Assembly (NCBI RefSeq): GCF_008831285.2
Contig: NC_045150.1
Span: 3,486,001-3,550,000 of the forward strand
From: Nymphaea colorata
Lineage: Eukaryota; Streptophyta; Magnoliopsida; Nymphaeales; Nymphaeaceae
Reading direction: 5' to 3'
DNA: 64,000 nt
Positions 46,969 through 57,703 of the stretch are shown piece by piece; the stretch's first letter is position 1; each line of letters begins with the position of its first letter. A program made the position numbers and the translations under genes. Below the pieces are notes generated by a model that was not told the origin of the DNA, did no database searches, and saw only the letters and a program-made list of their open reading frames with translations.

Positions 46969-48664
46969 AGTCAAGAGGCTATACTCAAGTGCACCGAAAA
47001 CATGAGAAAATGAGGTGGTATATCAATTCATAGTTACATCATGTCTTCCCTTCTAATTGAACTTTGCTTTTTCCATCATCCTCTTTCTTTCTTTCCTTCC
47101 TTGAATGTTATCTATATATTATGCATGGATAGTTACTTGTTTCTTTACTTACATGTGAATGTATGGTGGGAATGAGAGTGTGGTTTTAGGACTCTTTATT
47201 TTCATATTAATTTTTGAGGTTGGGACTTGTCCAACCCGGGATAAACCCTCACGAAAATGTACATGTTAATATGCATTTCCATGTCATTTTGCTCTAGTTT
47301 CCTTCTTAATAATCACATTAGGAACCCTAACGAGTGCCTCGTTATGTTGCTTGTTTTTTCCATACCCAACGGTGGAAGAAATATATCCCTTACAACAAAC
47401 TAAATAATAATATTCTATGCTTATATAAACCATATTTTCCAAAATATTTTGAAAAAGAACCTTCTAACATGGCCTTAGGGTCTTAGCTTAGACTCTTGCA
47501 TGAGTCCAAGCTCCCCTCCGGCCCACATTAAACTTGAAGTTGGTAATTTTAAGTTGTTCCTTGATTTTTCTAATCTTGTGAAGCTATGGATATATACACA
47601 TGTTATATACATTTTTGCAAACATGATGACCCCCCATCTTTCTCTCTCCATGCTTTCACTTTTCATTTTATAAATTTTCATATGTGCATGAATACGTATG
47701 TACATGTGCTTCATTTCCTCTCTTTCAAATATTTATTCCTCTTTTCAAGACAAATATCTTCTCTTATAAAATTTCTCATATCCATATATGCGTATGATAT
47801 TTTTCTTTTCCTCTAAAATCTTTCTTTCTCTTCGAATCAATACATCTTTTTCTCTTAAGCTATCATATATGTGTATATGTGATGGTATGTACACATGTTT
47901 GCATGTCTTTCTCTATATCTCTCTTTTTCCTTTCATAAGAGTGTTTTATCTCTTGTATTCTTTTTAACATTCTCCTCTCACGAACTTTCTATTTACCAAC
48001 TTGAATAAGAACACAAACCAAGTAATGACCCAATATTGGAATCATGCTTGATGGTCTACAATCTCTATCCCTTTTCAAAAACTTTTCCTTCTTATATACA
48101 ATAATTATAACAACGAAATCTTAGATGTATGTTGTGGTAGGAATGACTTTAGATGAATGTTGTGGTAGGAATGTTTTACATTTTTTCAATTATATAGGGT
48201 AAATGCATCCATGCATTCTCACCCTCTTTATTTCACTTATGATCACAAGCACCTCTCCAAAAGAACTTAAGTAAGAAGGGATGGAGCTCTAGCTAGGTGG
48301 TAACCGAATTAGAGCAAAATCTCAAACCTTCTTAAAGTATTAAGAGAACACTAAAGTGATTTCAAAATGATTTCACAAGTTTTTCAAATGATATTTACTA
48401 GTTCCACTTTTTCCTCAAAACATTTCACATTTTCAAACAATTCTTCAAGAACCTTTTCAAAAGTTAAAAGAATAAAAAAGAATAAAAAAGATGTTTAAGT
48501 TAAAACGAAATGCATCAATGATAAACATAGTCCTTGGGTTGATTACCCCCTGTAAAGGCGTCGGGAACTACCGACGGGCGAGTCCCTTTCTTTTCTCTTT
48601 CAAAACAAAAACCTCATTTTCTGGAACACTCCAAAACCAATAAAAATTTTGGGATGCAAACAGA

Positions 48665-48682
48665 TGGCGACCGTGATGGGAC
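48665..48682 (+). other. Primer-binding site of the Ogre-type element
   Basis: TGGCGACCGTGATGGGAC lies two bases after the LTR end CA at 48662. The TGGCGA start fits the tRNA-type sites of Tat/Ogre elements. The exact tRNA would need a match to the host's tRNA 3' ends. Confidence 0.7.
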
Positions 48683-49465
48683 CCGTCATCGTTTGGCTAT
48701 GATTATAATTGATGCATTTTCACTAATTTGAACATCTCATATATTGCCAATGATAAAGCATGTCCCCTATTTTGACCTCGACCCCATTGGCATTTCATTG
48801 CATTGTTTGGTGATTGTGATTGTTTTCTTGCACATAGGACTAATTGAGAAGGATCAATCATGTTCATACATATCTATGATCACATATCACCCTTCTCAAT
48901 TTAGGAGTTGTTTGAAAACTATGTTTGCTCTTCTATTTTAATCTTCAAACTTAGGCAACATTGCATTAGAGACAACTCATTTTATATGATTTCTCATATT
49001 TCAAAATTTCTCATACCTATTTGTCCCGGTCATCATGTTGCCGGGCTTTGTCTTTGGCGGTAGCACAAGACTAAGCCTTACAACTAGACCACACCTTGGG
49101 CGGGAACGCCCCCTCGTTAGTACCATGAGTGGTAATTTATAGTATATCGACGAGTGATCAAGAAGAAGTTGATGAACTCTACCCTTAGTTTCCTAAGGAA
49201 GAATCTATGCTCGTACTAAGCCATTTGGCTAAGGTATATAAGCATAACTTGATATCGGATTATCGTGACACAAAATTATCTCAATTAGGTTCCTATACCC
49301 AATTTTCTAAAAAAAGAAAATTATTTCATGATAGATGTTGATGTGCGTGAAACCTTATGTGATGATTTGCAACCTCATTCCACACATCTACCTCATATTG
49401 TCTTTGTCAGCCTAGTCAATGTTTTCCACTAATTCAATCTTTATCTTTTAGAGTCATCATTCAAG
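48683..49465. other. Leader between primer site and first ORF
   Basis: About 780 bases, with no conserved frame seen. It is the usual untranslated leader of this lineage. Confidence 0.5.
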
Positions 49466-50664
49466 ATGTATTCTTTCCAACGTGGTGTCACATTCCCTTA
49501 TGATCACATCCTCTTTGGGGAAGGTCCCGAACGGTCCACCTACATTTCTCTTGAGTCTCAACCTTTGGCTCCCGAATGGTATCGGACTTGGCACCCACCT
49601 TCTCTCGGATGTTTCCTTCTTACTTTGAAGAATGTGGGCTAGAGACAGTGGCAGCTGGAGGAATGCAGTTAGTTGATGGAAATTTGGTACATGCAATCGC
49701 CGAGCGTTGGAACCCAAGAACCTCCTCTTTTTGGTTTCCATGGGGAGAAATGACAATATTACTAGATGAATTTGCTAAAATACTAGACCTCCCTACCCCA
49801 ACTTGTAACCCAAATGATCTATTGGAAAAACAATTCCTTATGAACCCAACCAAGGTCAATGCAGATGACCTCATTGCTCACTTTACTGGACGAAAAACTT
49901 AGCCTTTAGTAGGAAACCGTGAAAATCAAAGCATCAACATGAAAAATTTGTATGAAGAATTTGGAACCTATGTTGAACCTTCTACCCTACCTCGAAAAGC
50001 CATAGGGAGAATTAAACATTGTATGATGCTCTGCACAGTAGGAGTGACCCTTTTTACCAATGAAAGTGACCTATTAGATGTTCGTATTGCCCAACTTTTC
50101 CGAGTATGGGGGCATAGAGGGAGCTGACACTTGTCAGTAGTAATGACAGCCTTAGCCTTCCTTTACCGAGGACTCACCCGCTTTACCATTGGAGATATCG
50201 ACTTCATAGAAGGATGCACATATGCTTTACAATTGTGGTTCCTCAAGCATGCGGGACCCCAAGCCAGCCTATTCAGAAACACTGATGGATCATTGACAAC
50301 CTTGGAGCAATACCGTCGTTTGATCAACCAATTGAATGAAGGAGAGATCATTTGGGATTATTGTGATCGTCGGCAGAGCCTACCCCGATACACTCACCAT
50401 CATCATGGGCGTACCACACTCTTGGGCCCTTACTTCATAGTTGATTATTGTGTTGATAGATGTATGAGACAGTTCTCTCAAAGGCAGAAGATGGTCTCTG
50501 TGCATGCACCAATTGGAGCTATTCCCGAATTTGACCTTAGTTCTCCTCAATGGATGGCATTGTTTGCAGTAGCTCGGCAAGAATGGAAGACACAAATATC
50601 ATACACTTGGTTCATAGGCCCAGTGGTGAAGAGGGAATATGCTGAGTGGTGGGATGCCAACTGA
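49466..50664 (+). pseudogene. ORF1 upstream of gag, plant-mobile-domain-like
   Basis: The ATG at 49466 begins MYSFQRGVTF. A frameshift near 49610-49640 moves into the frame that continues to the stop at 50664. Two in-frame stops interrupt it, TAG at 49900-49902 and TGA at 50125-50127. The segment WNPRTSSFWFPWGEMTILL, followed by a KILDLP-like strand, resembles the plant mobile domain of MAIN-type proteins. The C-terminal third is Trp/His-rich (YTHHHHGRTTLLGPY; WFIGPVVKREYAEWW). Extra 5' ORFs are a known Ogre trait, but their role is unsettled. About 400 codons in all. Confidence 0.75.
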
Positions 50665-50853
50665 CCACCATCCATCCTTCCCTAAAAAGTTTTATGTTGT
50701 CAACTTTGTCTTTCTGTCGTTGTCATCTTTATTAGTGTCTATGGATATAACTTTTAAAACTTGTAATGCAATATGAACCTTCATTTTGTCATCATTTCCG
50801 TCCAATAACTCTATTTTCTTAAGTCATAAAGTGAATACTTGAAAGCCAACAAG

Positions 50854-53619
50854 ATGGTTGAAACTAGATCGCAAGCTAAGCAGACTCTTCAAAACGAGGC
50901 TTCATCCTCTGAACTCCGTCCAGAAACACTTGGCCTCCCAGCAATCGAGCCAGAAGCTTACTATATGTTCCGTTTGTTCATGGAGCGATTCATAAAGGAG
51001 CAAGAAGAGCAAAAGGCTTTGATGGTTACTCCAGAGCCGGATAATGAAAAGACTGCCAAGCGGAAAAGAAAGAAGAAAAATAAGTCTTTTGTTGAAAATC
51101 AGGATGAAGACCATTTGGGTTCAGATTTGACAACTAGTAAGGAAGAAAAACCTGAACTGTTTTCTCTCAAAAAGAAAAAGACAACAAAGAAAAATTAAAA
51201 GGGAAAAGATGTTATGATAGAAAACAGCTCACCCAGTCCTATCACCACTGAAAGTTTGGAAGAGAAGCCCAAAAGGAAGAGAAAACCTACCAAGAAAGTA
51301 AAAAAGACAAAGAAATACATCACTAGCAGCAGCTCAGTCAGTGAGAGTTCTGAAGAAAAAGTAAAGGAGATCAAGGGCAAGAAGAAAAAGACCAAGCAAG
51401 AATTGGTCGAATCAAGTGATGATGAAAGTCCGACTAAGCGCAGATTCTACGAAATGGAGAAAAGAATGAACAATCTTGAGCTTAGGGGGAAGGAGAAACG
51501 TTCATACTCATGTGAGGACTACTACCTTGGCATTGAAGGAGACGAAGACGTGAAAGGCTTGCCCAGAGAATTCATCAGATATGATGGAACCACTTGTCCA
51601 CACGTTCATCTTTCAACCTTTTTCAATGATTGCTACAGAATTCGAATAAATAACAGAGCTTTGTTTCGATATTTTCCAAGAAGTCTTGAAGGCATTGCCG
51701 CACAATGGTATAAAGAAAATATCAATCCAATCGAGCTAAAGGAGTTTGTCAAGTTGATTAACATGTTTGTTGAAAGATTTGAACAAAATGCTGCCATGGC
51801 TCCAACCCTCAGTACCATTTGCAGTCTTCGTCAGAAACAGGGAGAAAAGGCTCGGGAATTCATCCAAAAATGGAGAATTCAATGCAATAAGATGAAAGAG
51901 CCTATTTTCTGAGACACAAGCCTTGTCACTCATTAGGAAAAATCTTGCCTAACCCTTGAAAAGTCTCATCCGCAATGCCCCGATCAAAACCTTTGCTGAG
52001 TTGATTGAACAAGCAAACTCGATAGAAGAAGGGATTGAGGAAAGAGATTTTGATGGAAGTATTGCTCCTAAGTACAAAGAAGATGGAAAGAAAGGAGGAA
52101 GGACACAACTGCATGCACACTTCATAGCCAATGCTGGCATTAGAAAGGACCATGGCAATAACTACAAGCATGACAAAGAAGTCAGTTTCAAGAAGAACAC
52201 ATAGTTTCTCAAAGGCGACGATGAAAGGAAAAACAAACACCCAGGTTGGAGCTACGACCGAAAATTCACTCCTCTGAGCCAGTCTCGGGAGAAGATCCTG
52301 GAATACCTTCTCGCCAAAGGAACTATCGTCTTGCCAAAAGTATCAGAGCCTCCGAAAATGATGGGAAAAAATAAAGAAAAACTGTGCAAGTTTCATCGTA
52401 CTCCTGGTCATGACACTGAGGATTGTTTTGTCCTCAAAAATATTATTCAAGACTTCATCAACAAAGATGTCAAAATTTGTGATGATAGCACCCCTGAGAT
52501 ACTAAGGAATCCATTCCCTGACCACGGAAAGGCGGCAATAGCCATGATCACTACAGGCACTCCACTTCCGTATCATCCACAAGAGCACATTCTACCTTAT
52601 ATTGGGAGTAGTTCACACAAAGTCATGGTGGTAGACCAAGGTAAGGAACCTCTAGATTTCATTGCTATGATGAATGGCAGGATAGAAAGTTTGCCCAAGA
52701 AACTTCCCATGATTCCGAAGACTTTTATCTTACAAGGCGACAAATCATCAAATGACTCCTCAAATGAAGATCCATGCTATTTGGATGTTCTCCCTTTGGA
52801 AGAGCGTATGGATGAGGGAGACTCTGTTCAAGCTTCTAAAAATCAGTCAATTACCTTATCAGAAAAAGACCTCTCAAAATGGGGATATTTCCATGAAGAT
52901 GCTCTTTACATCGTTGTTCAGGTCAATGGGATGACGGTGCCACATGTCTTGATTGATGGAGGAAGTGGTTTGAATATTTGTCTTGATCTCACGGCTAAAA
53001 CATTGGGGTTTCATGAAAACAAATATCGTTCTGATAATACCAAGATCTACAGATACGATGGCCAAGGCATGAACAACAAAGGTACCCTCGACATGAATGT
53101 GATCATTGAAAATACTAGCCATTGCATTGTATTTCATGTGGTAGATGTACCACCATCATACAACCTGCTTTTGGATGACCTTGGATCCATCAAGTACGAG
53201 GGATCCCATCCACTCTTCATCAATGCCTGAAATGGAATTTTGGTCCATCAATCATCACTGTCCGTGCTGAGGATCCGGTCGAGAGGTTGATGCAACCTAT
53301 GCTCCCTAGGCCGATTGATCCGGTAGATGTACCGAGCATAAGAACAACAAAGGACAGACCTTTGGAAGAATGGATGCAGAACATGGAGATAGGGGAACCA
53401 TCCGGGAATGCTTATACTGTTTCAAGCAATCGTGCAAGTTACCAAGAACACCTATTGTATGTTCATTTCATGAAAAACCCCAAGGGTTTTCAGTTGCTTC
53501 TGAAAGGTGGCTACCGTCCATTCACTGGCCTTGGGAAAAATAAAGATGGCATCTTGCAACAGATTAGCATCTCTTTTCAGATGAACATGAGAGGACTGGG
53601 ATATCATGAAGAAATTTGA
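50854..53619 (+). pseudogene. gag-protease of the Ogre-type element, broken
   Basis: The first ATG is at 50854 (MVETRSQAKQ). A long Lys/Glu/Ser-rich region (residues 60-200, KKKKTTKK and similar) precedes the gag core (YDGTTCPHVHLSTFF; AAQWYKENI; FVERFEQNA; REFIQKWR). There is an in-frame TAA at 51196-51198, a frameshift at about 51905-51950, and an in-frame TAG at 52202-52204. A zinc knuckle follows, CKFHRTPGHDTEDC (about 52386-52427). The aspartic protease has the active-site segment VLIDGGSGLNI (about 52950) and a YNLLLDD flap-side block. After a TGA at 53228-53230 and a shift, a G-patch-like segment is seen (GGYRPFTGLGKNKDGI, about 53505-53560), ending at 53619. The protease active site reads D-G-G where D-T/S-G is usual. 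Confidence 0.85.
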
Positions 53620-53816
53620 AGAAGATCTTGGGGGCTAAAAGTATTCACTTTTGTTTCAAAATCCTCCCATGAATTTTGTAATTTTGAACATCTTTTTGTT
53701 TGGTCTCATGAGAGGACTCATTCTATGAACTAAGAACCTTTTTTTTATATATGCAAATGCAAGTAATTTTTGTTGTTGTTAATTTCGTCCAACTCTTTCC
53801 TTTATCCTCTTTACAG
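53620..53816 (+). other. Probable intron between protease and RT
   Basis: About 200 T-rich bases full of stops separate the G-patch-like end from the RT frame. They finish in a strong acceptor: a pyrimidine tract, then TTTACAG at 53810-53816, followed by GATGTTGG where the pol frame begins. An intron at this place is a described property of Ogre elements. The donor is not clear: GTATTC at about 53640 lies after the gag-pro stop, and the nearest upstream GT is within the G-patch-like segment. Confidence 0.6.
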
Positions 53817-54899
53817 GATGTTGGAACTCAATATGTCTCAGTTTATTCTTTTTCCACGAAAGTCCCCCAGAAAGCATTTATTGAAAAAGCAGTCGGTGAA
53901 ATGGAACCTATGACAATACCCGAGTCAAAATTACCAGAATTCACTCAGATTCAGAAACAAGAACATCCCTCATCTTTGGTGAATGATCCAATTGAAGAAA
54001 TTAATATTGGAACCAGTGAAGATCCTAAAATTATTCAAATTGGCACCAGTTTGTCAGTGGATGAGAAGAAAAGATTGGTGGACTTTCTTATAAGTAACCA
54101 AGAAGCTTTTGCTTGGACTTATGAAGACATGCCAGGCTTAGACGGCCCTGTAAAAGAAGGACTAGGGGACTTGCTAAAGGCAAAATTCATTCGTGCCATT
54201 GATTACCCCGAATGGTTGGCGAACATCGTGGTGGTCCCCAAGAAAAATGGCAAAGTTAGGTTGTGCATTGACTTTCGAGACTTGAACAAAGCCACACCGA
54301 AGGATGATTATCCTCTTCCAAACATTGATCTGTTGGTAGACAGTACTGCAGGCCATGCAATGTTTTCTTTCATGGATGAATATTCGGGATATAATCAAAT
54401 CAAATTAGCAGTCAAAGATCAACCTAAGAATGCTTTTACTACACCCTGGGGCACTTTTTGTTACACGGTAATGCCATTTGGGTTGAAGAATGCTGGAGCA
54501 ACCTATCAAAGAGCCATGGCCGCCATCTTCCATGACCAGATGCATAAAATCATGGATGCATATATCGATGACATATTGATCAAATCCAAGACAAGAAAAG
54601 AACACACTGAAACTCTTGCCCAAGTATTCGATAGGTTTTTACAGTACAAGCTTCGCCTGAATCCTCAAAAATGTGTGTTTGGGGTTGAGTCAGGAAAACT
54701 GTTGGGTTTCATGGTCAGTAAGAAGAGAATTGAAATGGATCTTACAAAAGCTAAGGCAATAATCGATATGCCCCCACCTACCAATATCAAGGAGTTGCAA
54801 AGCTTGCAAGGACGAATTCAATCCATCAGACGATTCATTTTCAATCTGGTCATGAGATGCGTGCCATTCAACCAGCTGAGGAAAGGTGTCAAGTTTTAA
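53817..54899 (+). pseudogene. Reverse transcriptase domain, internal deletion
   Basis: In one frame: an N-terminal linker, AFAWTYEDMPGLD, then EWLANIVVVPKKNGKVR, LCIDFRDLNKATPKDDYPLP, FMDEYSGYNQI, TPWGTFCYTVMPFGLKNAG and the catalytic AYIDDILIKS, then LRLNPQKCVFGV and GKLLGFMVS. About 25-35 residues normally present between MPGLD and the YPEWLANI block are missing, replaced by a short odd stretch, so part of the fingers is gone. A single in-frame TAA (54897-54899) separates RT from RNase H. Confidence 0.9.
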
Positions 54900-56030
54900 T
54901 GGGGTTTTGAATGCCAACAGTCATTCAAAAGAATCAAGAAATACCTTCTAAATCCACCAATTCTAAAACCACCAACGTTGGGTAGACCATTGTTGCTTTA
55001 CATCACAGTGAATGAGTCAGCATGTGGCGGCTTTTTGGCACAATATGAGGAAGGAAGTCGCATCGAACATGCAATCTATTACATTAGCAAGACTTTTGTT
55101 CAGTACGAAAAGAAGTACTCTCCAATAGAGAAAACTTGTCTGGCATTGGTTTGGATGTGTCAGAAGTTGAGACATTATTTATTAGCTTGTGAGGTCAAGA
55201 TACTCTCCAAACTAAATCCTCTCAAGTACATCTTGGAACAACCATTCCTTAATGGGCGTATCGCCAAATGGAAAGTTCTGTTGATGCAATATGATCTTGA
55301 ATATGTGTCTCAAAAGTCAATCAAAGGACAAGCAATTGCGGATCAGTTAGCAGACTTCCCTCAGTACGAAGAAATCAGAACAAATGATGAGTTTCCAGAT
55401 GAACATGTACTAAGTTTGGAAACGGTTTCAACATGGAAGATGTACTTTGACTGGTCTAGAAATGTGATGGGAGCAGGCATAGACATCTTACTCATCACTC
55501 CAGAAAGCAAAATGATCCCGTACTCTTTGAAACTTGATTTTCCATGTACCCATAACATGGCTGAATATGAAGCCCTCATACAAGGACTTCGTTCTTTATT
55601 GAGTTTTCAAGTGAAAAGAGTGCATGCCTTCGGTGACTCTCAGCTTATTATAAACCAAGTGAATGGAGAATGGCAAGTCAAAGATGAAAAGTTGGTGCCA
55701 TATCAAGAAATTACTACCTCCTTAATCTGTCAATTCGAAGAAGTACAATTGGCTCACGTAAAGAGAGAAGGTAACCCTATTGCGGATGGCCTCGCGAGCT
55801 TAGGATCAACCATCACTTTTCGAACCAATGAAGCAATCCGTTCTTTTGAGATTGGAAGATTAGAACACCTTGCTTTTGAAACGATGGCTCATGTTCATCA
55901 TATCCAAGGGGGAATACGCCTTGGTACCATGACATCAAAAGGTACATTGAAAGCGGAGAATTCCCAACTGAAATGCTTAAAAATGAACACAAAGCAATAC
56001 AACGTATATCAGCGAGGTACTTTATCCTAG
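54900..56030 (+). pseudogene. RNase H plus second (archaeal-type) RNase H
   Basis: Same frame as RT, after the TAA. The first domain is the gypsy RNase H (LLLYITVNESACGGFLAQ; YISKTFVQYEKKYSPIEK; WKVLLMQYDLEYV). The second (about 55430-55800) has the fold WKMYFDWSRN, NMAEYEALIQGL and HAFGDSQLIINQVNG, with the Asp, Glu and Asp positions of the acidic catalytic set, then LAHVKREGNPIADGLA. Two RNase H domains in a row mark the Tat lineage. A frameshift at about 55960-56010 separates it from integrase. Confidence 0.9.
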
Positions 56031-57169
56031 CAGGGGTATTATACAGACGTGGATTTAGTAGTGAATACTCTCGATGCCTTGATGAAGATGAGGCAAAGAA
56101 AGTAATCGAAGAATCACATCGAGGAGATTGTGGAGGCCATGTTGGTTACCAAACCCTCACCAAACAAATAATTCGAGCAGGGTATTATTGGCCTACCATG
56201 CAAAAAGATTATCACCAATTTGTCAAAAGATGCAAAGAATGCCAACTGCATGCTCCAGTAATTCATGCCCCAGCCTCTCACTTGCATTCTGTGACATCTC
56301 CTTGGCCATTTTCAATGTGGGCCTTTGACGTAGTCGGACCGATATCCCCTGCAGCTTCTAACGGCCATAAGTATTTCCTTGCTGCAACAGATTATTTTAC
56401 CAAGTGGGTAGAAGTCGTCACACTCAGAACAGTGGAAGGACGTCATGTAGTGTCCTTCATTCACAAAAATCTTCTTTGCAGATTTGGAGTCCCTCATGAT
56501 ATAGTATCAGACAACAGAACTCATTTCAAGAATGAAAAGATGAGACAATTGTGCAGCAAGTATCACATCACGCACCATTTTTCAGCTCCTTATTACCCCC
56601 AAGGCAATGGACAAGCAGAGGCTACCAACAAGATCCTGATCCGCATCTTGGAACGGACAGTAGAAACTGGAAGAGATTGGCATGAAAAGATGCACAACGC
56701 TCTATGGGCATATCGCACCACTATGAGAACTCCAACAAATGCCACTTCAGCAGAGCTAGTCTATGGAACGGAAGTGGTTCTACCATTACAAGTGTTGAAA
56801 ACTGCTTTGAAGTTCGCTTCTCTCATAGAGCTCCCTCTTACTCAATATCAACAGAAAAGGCTAACGCAACTCGATTTGCTAGATGAAAAGAGGCTAAAAG
56901 CGGCTGAATATGCTGAAGCTTATCGCCAAAGGGTAGCCAGACAATTTGCCAAGTCAGTTATTGAGAGACAGTTCAAAGTGAATGATCTGGTCCTACGATC
57001 TGCAGTATACTTGAGAGGACGACCACGAGGCAAGTGGGCACCAAATTGGGAAGGCCCATATGTCATTAAGGAAGCTTTGCCCCACAATTCATACCGACTA
57101 ATTGATGCTGATGGGGTGGAACTTGCCGATCCTGTTAATGCCCTTCACCTCAAGAAATTTTATGCCTAG
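55973..57169 (+). pseudogene. Integrase of the Ogre-type element
   Basis: This is the best preserved domain. The zinc-binding H-H-C-C set lies in HRGDCGGHVGYQTL and FVKRCKECQLH. The DDE core is visible in AFDVVGPISPA, HDIVSDNRTHFKN and YYPQGNGQAEATN. The C-terminal part ends with RGKWAPNWEGPYVIKEAL and NALHLKKFYA, then TAG at 57167-57169. The frame is open throughout, but it is shifted relative to RNase H and so would not be made as part of the polyprotein. Confidence 0.92.
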
Positions 57170-57690
57170 TTTTCTTGTATTCATTTTCCAATCAATGTCA
57201 AACATTTGTTTTTCCACATCGACTATTCAATCTAGATTCTTCCCAGTTGTAAAACATGACAATTACACTGGGGCATTTTTATTTTTATTTTATTTTATTA
57301 TTATCGCTCAGGGCTTGAGAGCATCCCGTGCAAGTAAAGGGTTAAACCTGCAATATGAGGGCAACCCATGCAGGTAAGGGGTTAAACCTGCAATGCTAGC
57401 CAAAGCAACCCATGCAGGCAAAGGGGTTAAACCTGTGCTACAAGCCAAAGCAACCCACACAGTTAAAGGGTTCAACTTGTGATGCAAGTCAAGACAATCC
57501 ATTCAGGGGGTTAAACCTGAATTTGAAATCGGCAAATCCATGCTGGTAAGGGGTTAAACCTGTAATTTAAGCTCAAACAACCCATTCAGGTAAGGGGTAA
57601 AGCCTGAAACATCTCTATGAAAATGTCTTGTTTGAAAAATTTGTGGCGTTTATCTTTGTCACTAAGCACGGCTAACACCGGCTTATTAAC
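57170..57690 (+). repeat. 3' untranslated region with 42-46-bp tandem repeats
   Basis: Seven degenerate units between about 57322 and 57608 carry the pattern AACCCATGCAGGTAAGGGG followed by TTAAACCTG. Tandem repeats between integrase and the 3' LTR are frequent in Tat/Ogre elements and can seed satellite DNA. Confidence 0.85.
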
Positions 57691-57703
57691 AAAGAGGGGC
57701 ATC
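57691..57703 (+). other. Polypurine tract
   Basis: AAAGAGGGGCATC directly precedes the 3' LTR start TGTAATC at 57704. Confidence 0.8.

Larger units (their letters stand above)
45243..48662 (+). repeat. 5' LTR of the Ogre-type element
   Basis: 3420 bases. It contains a 30-bp tandem (about 45329-45440), a 70-bp tandem (45469-45888), a TATA box (45927-45934), and four repeat units each carrying a short ORF (46286-46968). A GC-rich patch (GACGGGCGAGTCCC) lies close to the 3' end. Confidence 0.92.

Noticed and set aside
47475-47816. ORFs in the distal LTR, repeated identically at 63643-63984
   Set aside because: The identity reflects LTR copying, and the frames are broken in the 3' LTR at about 59950-60211, so no coding constraint is seen.
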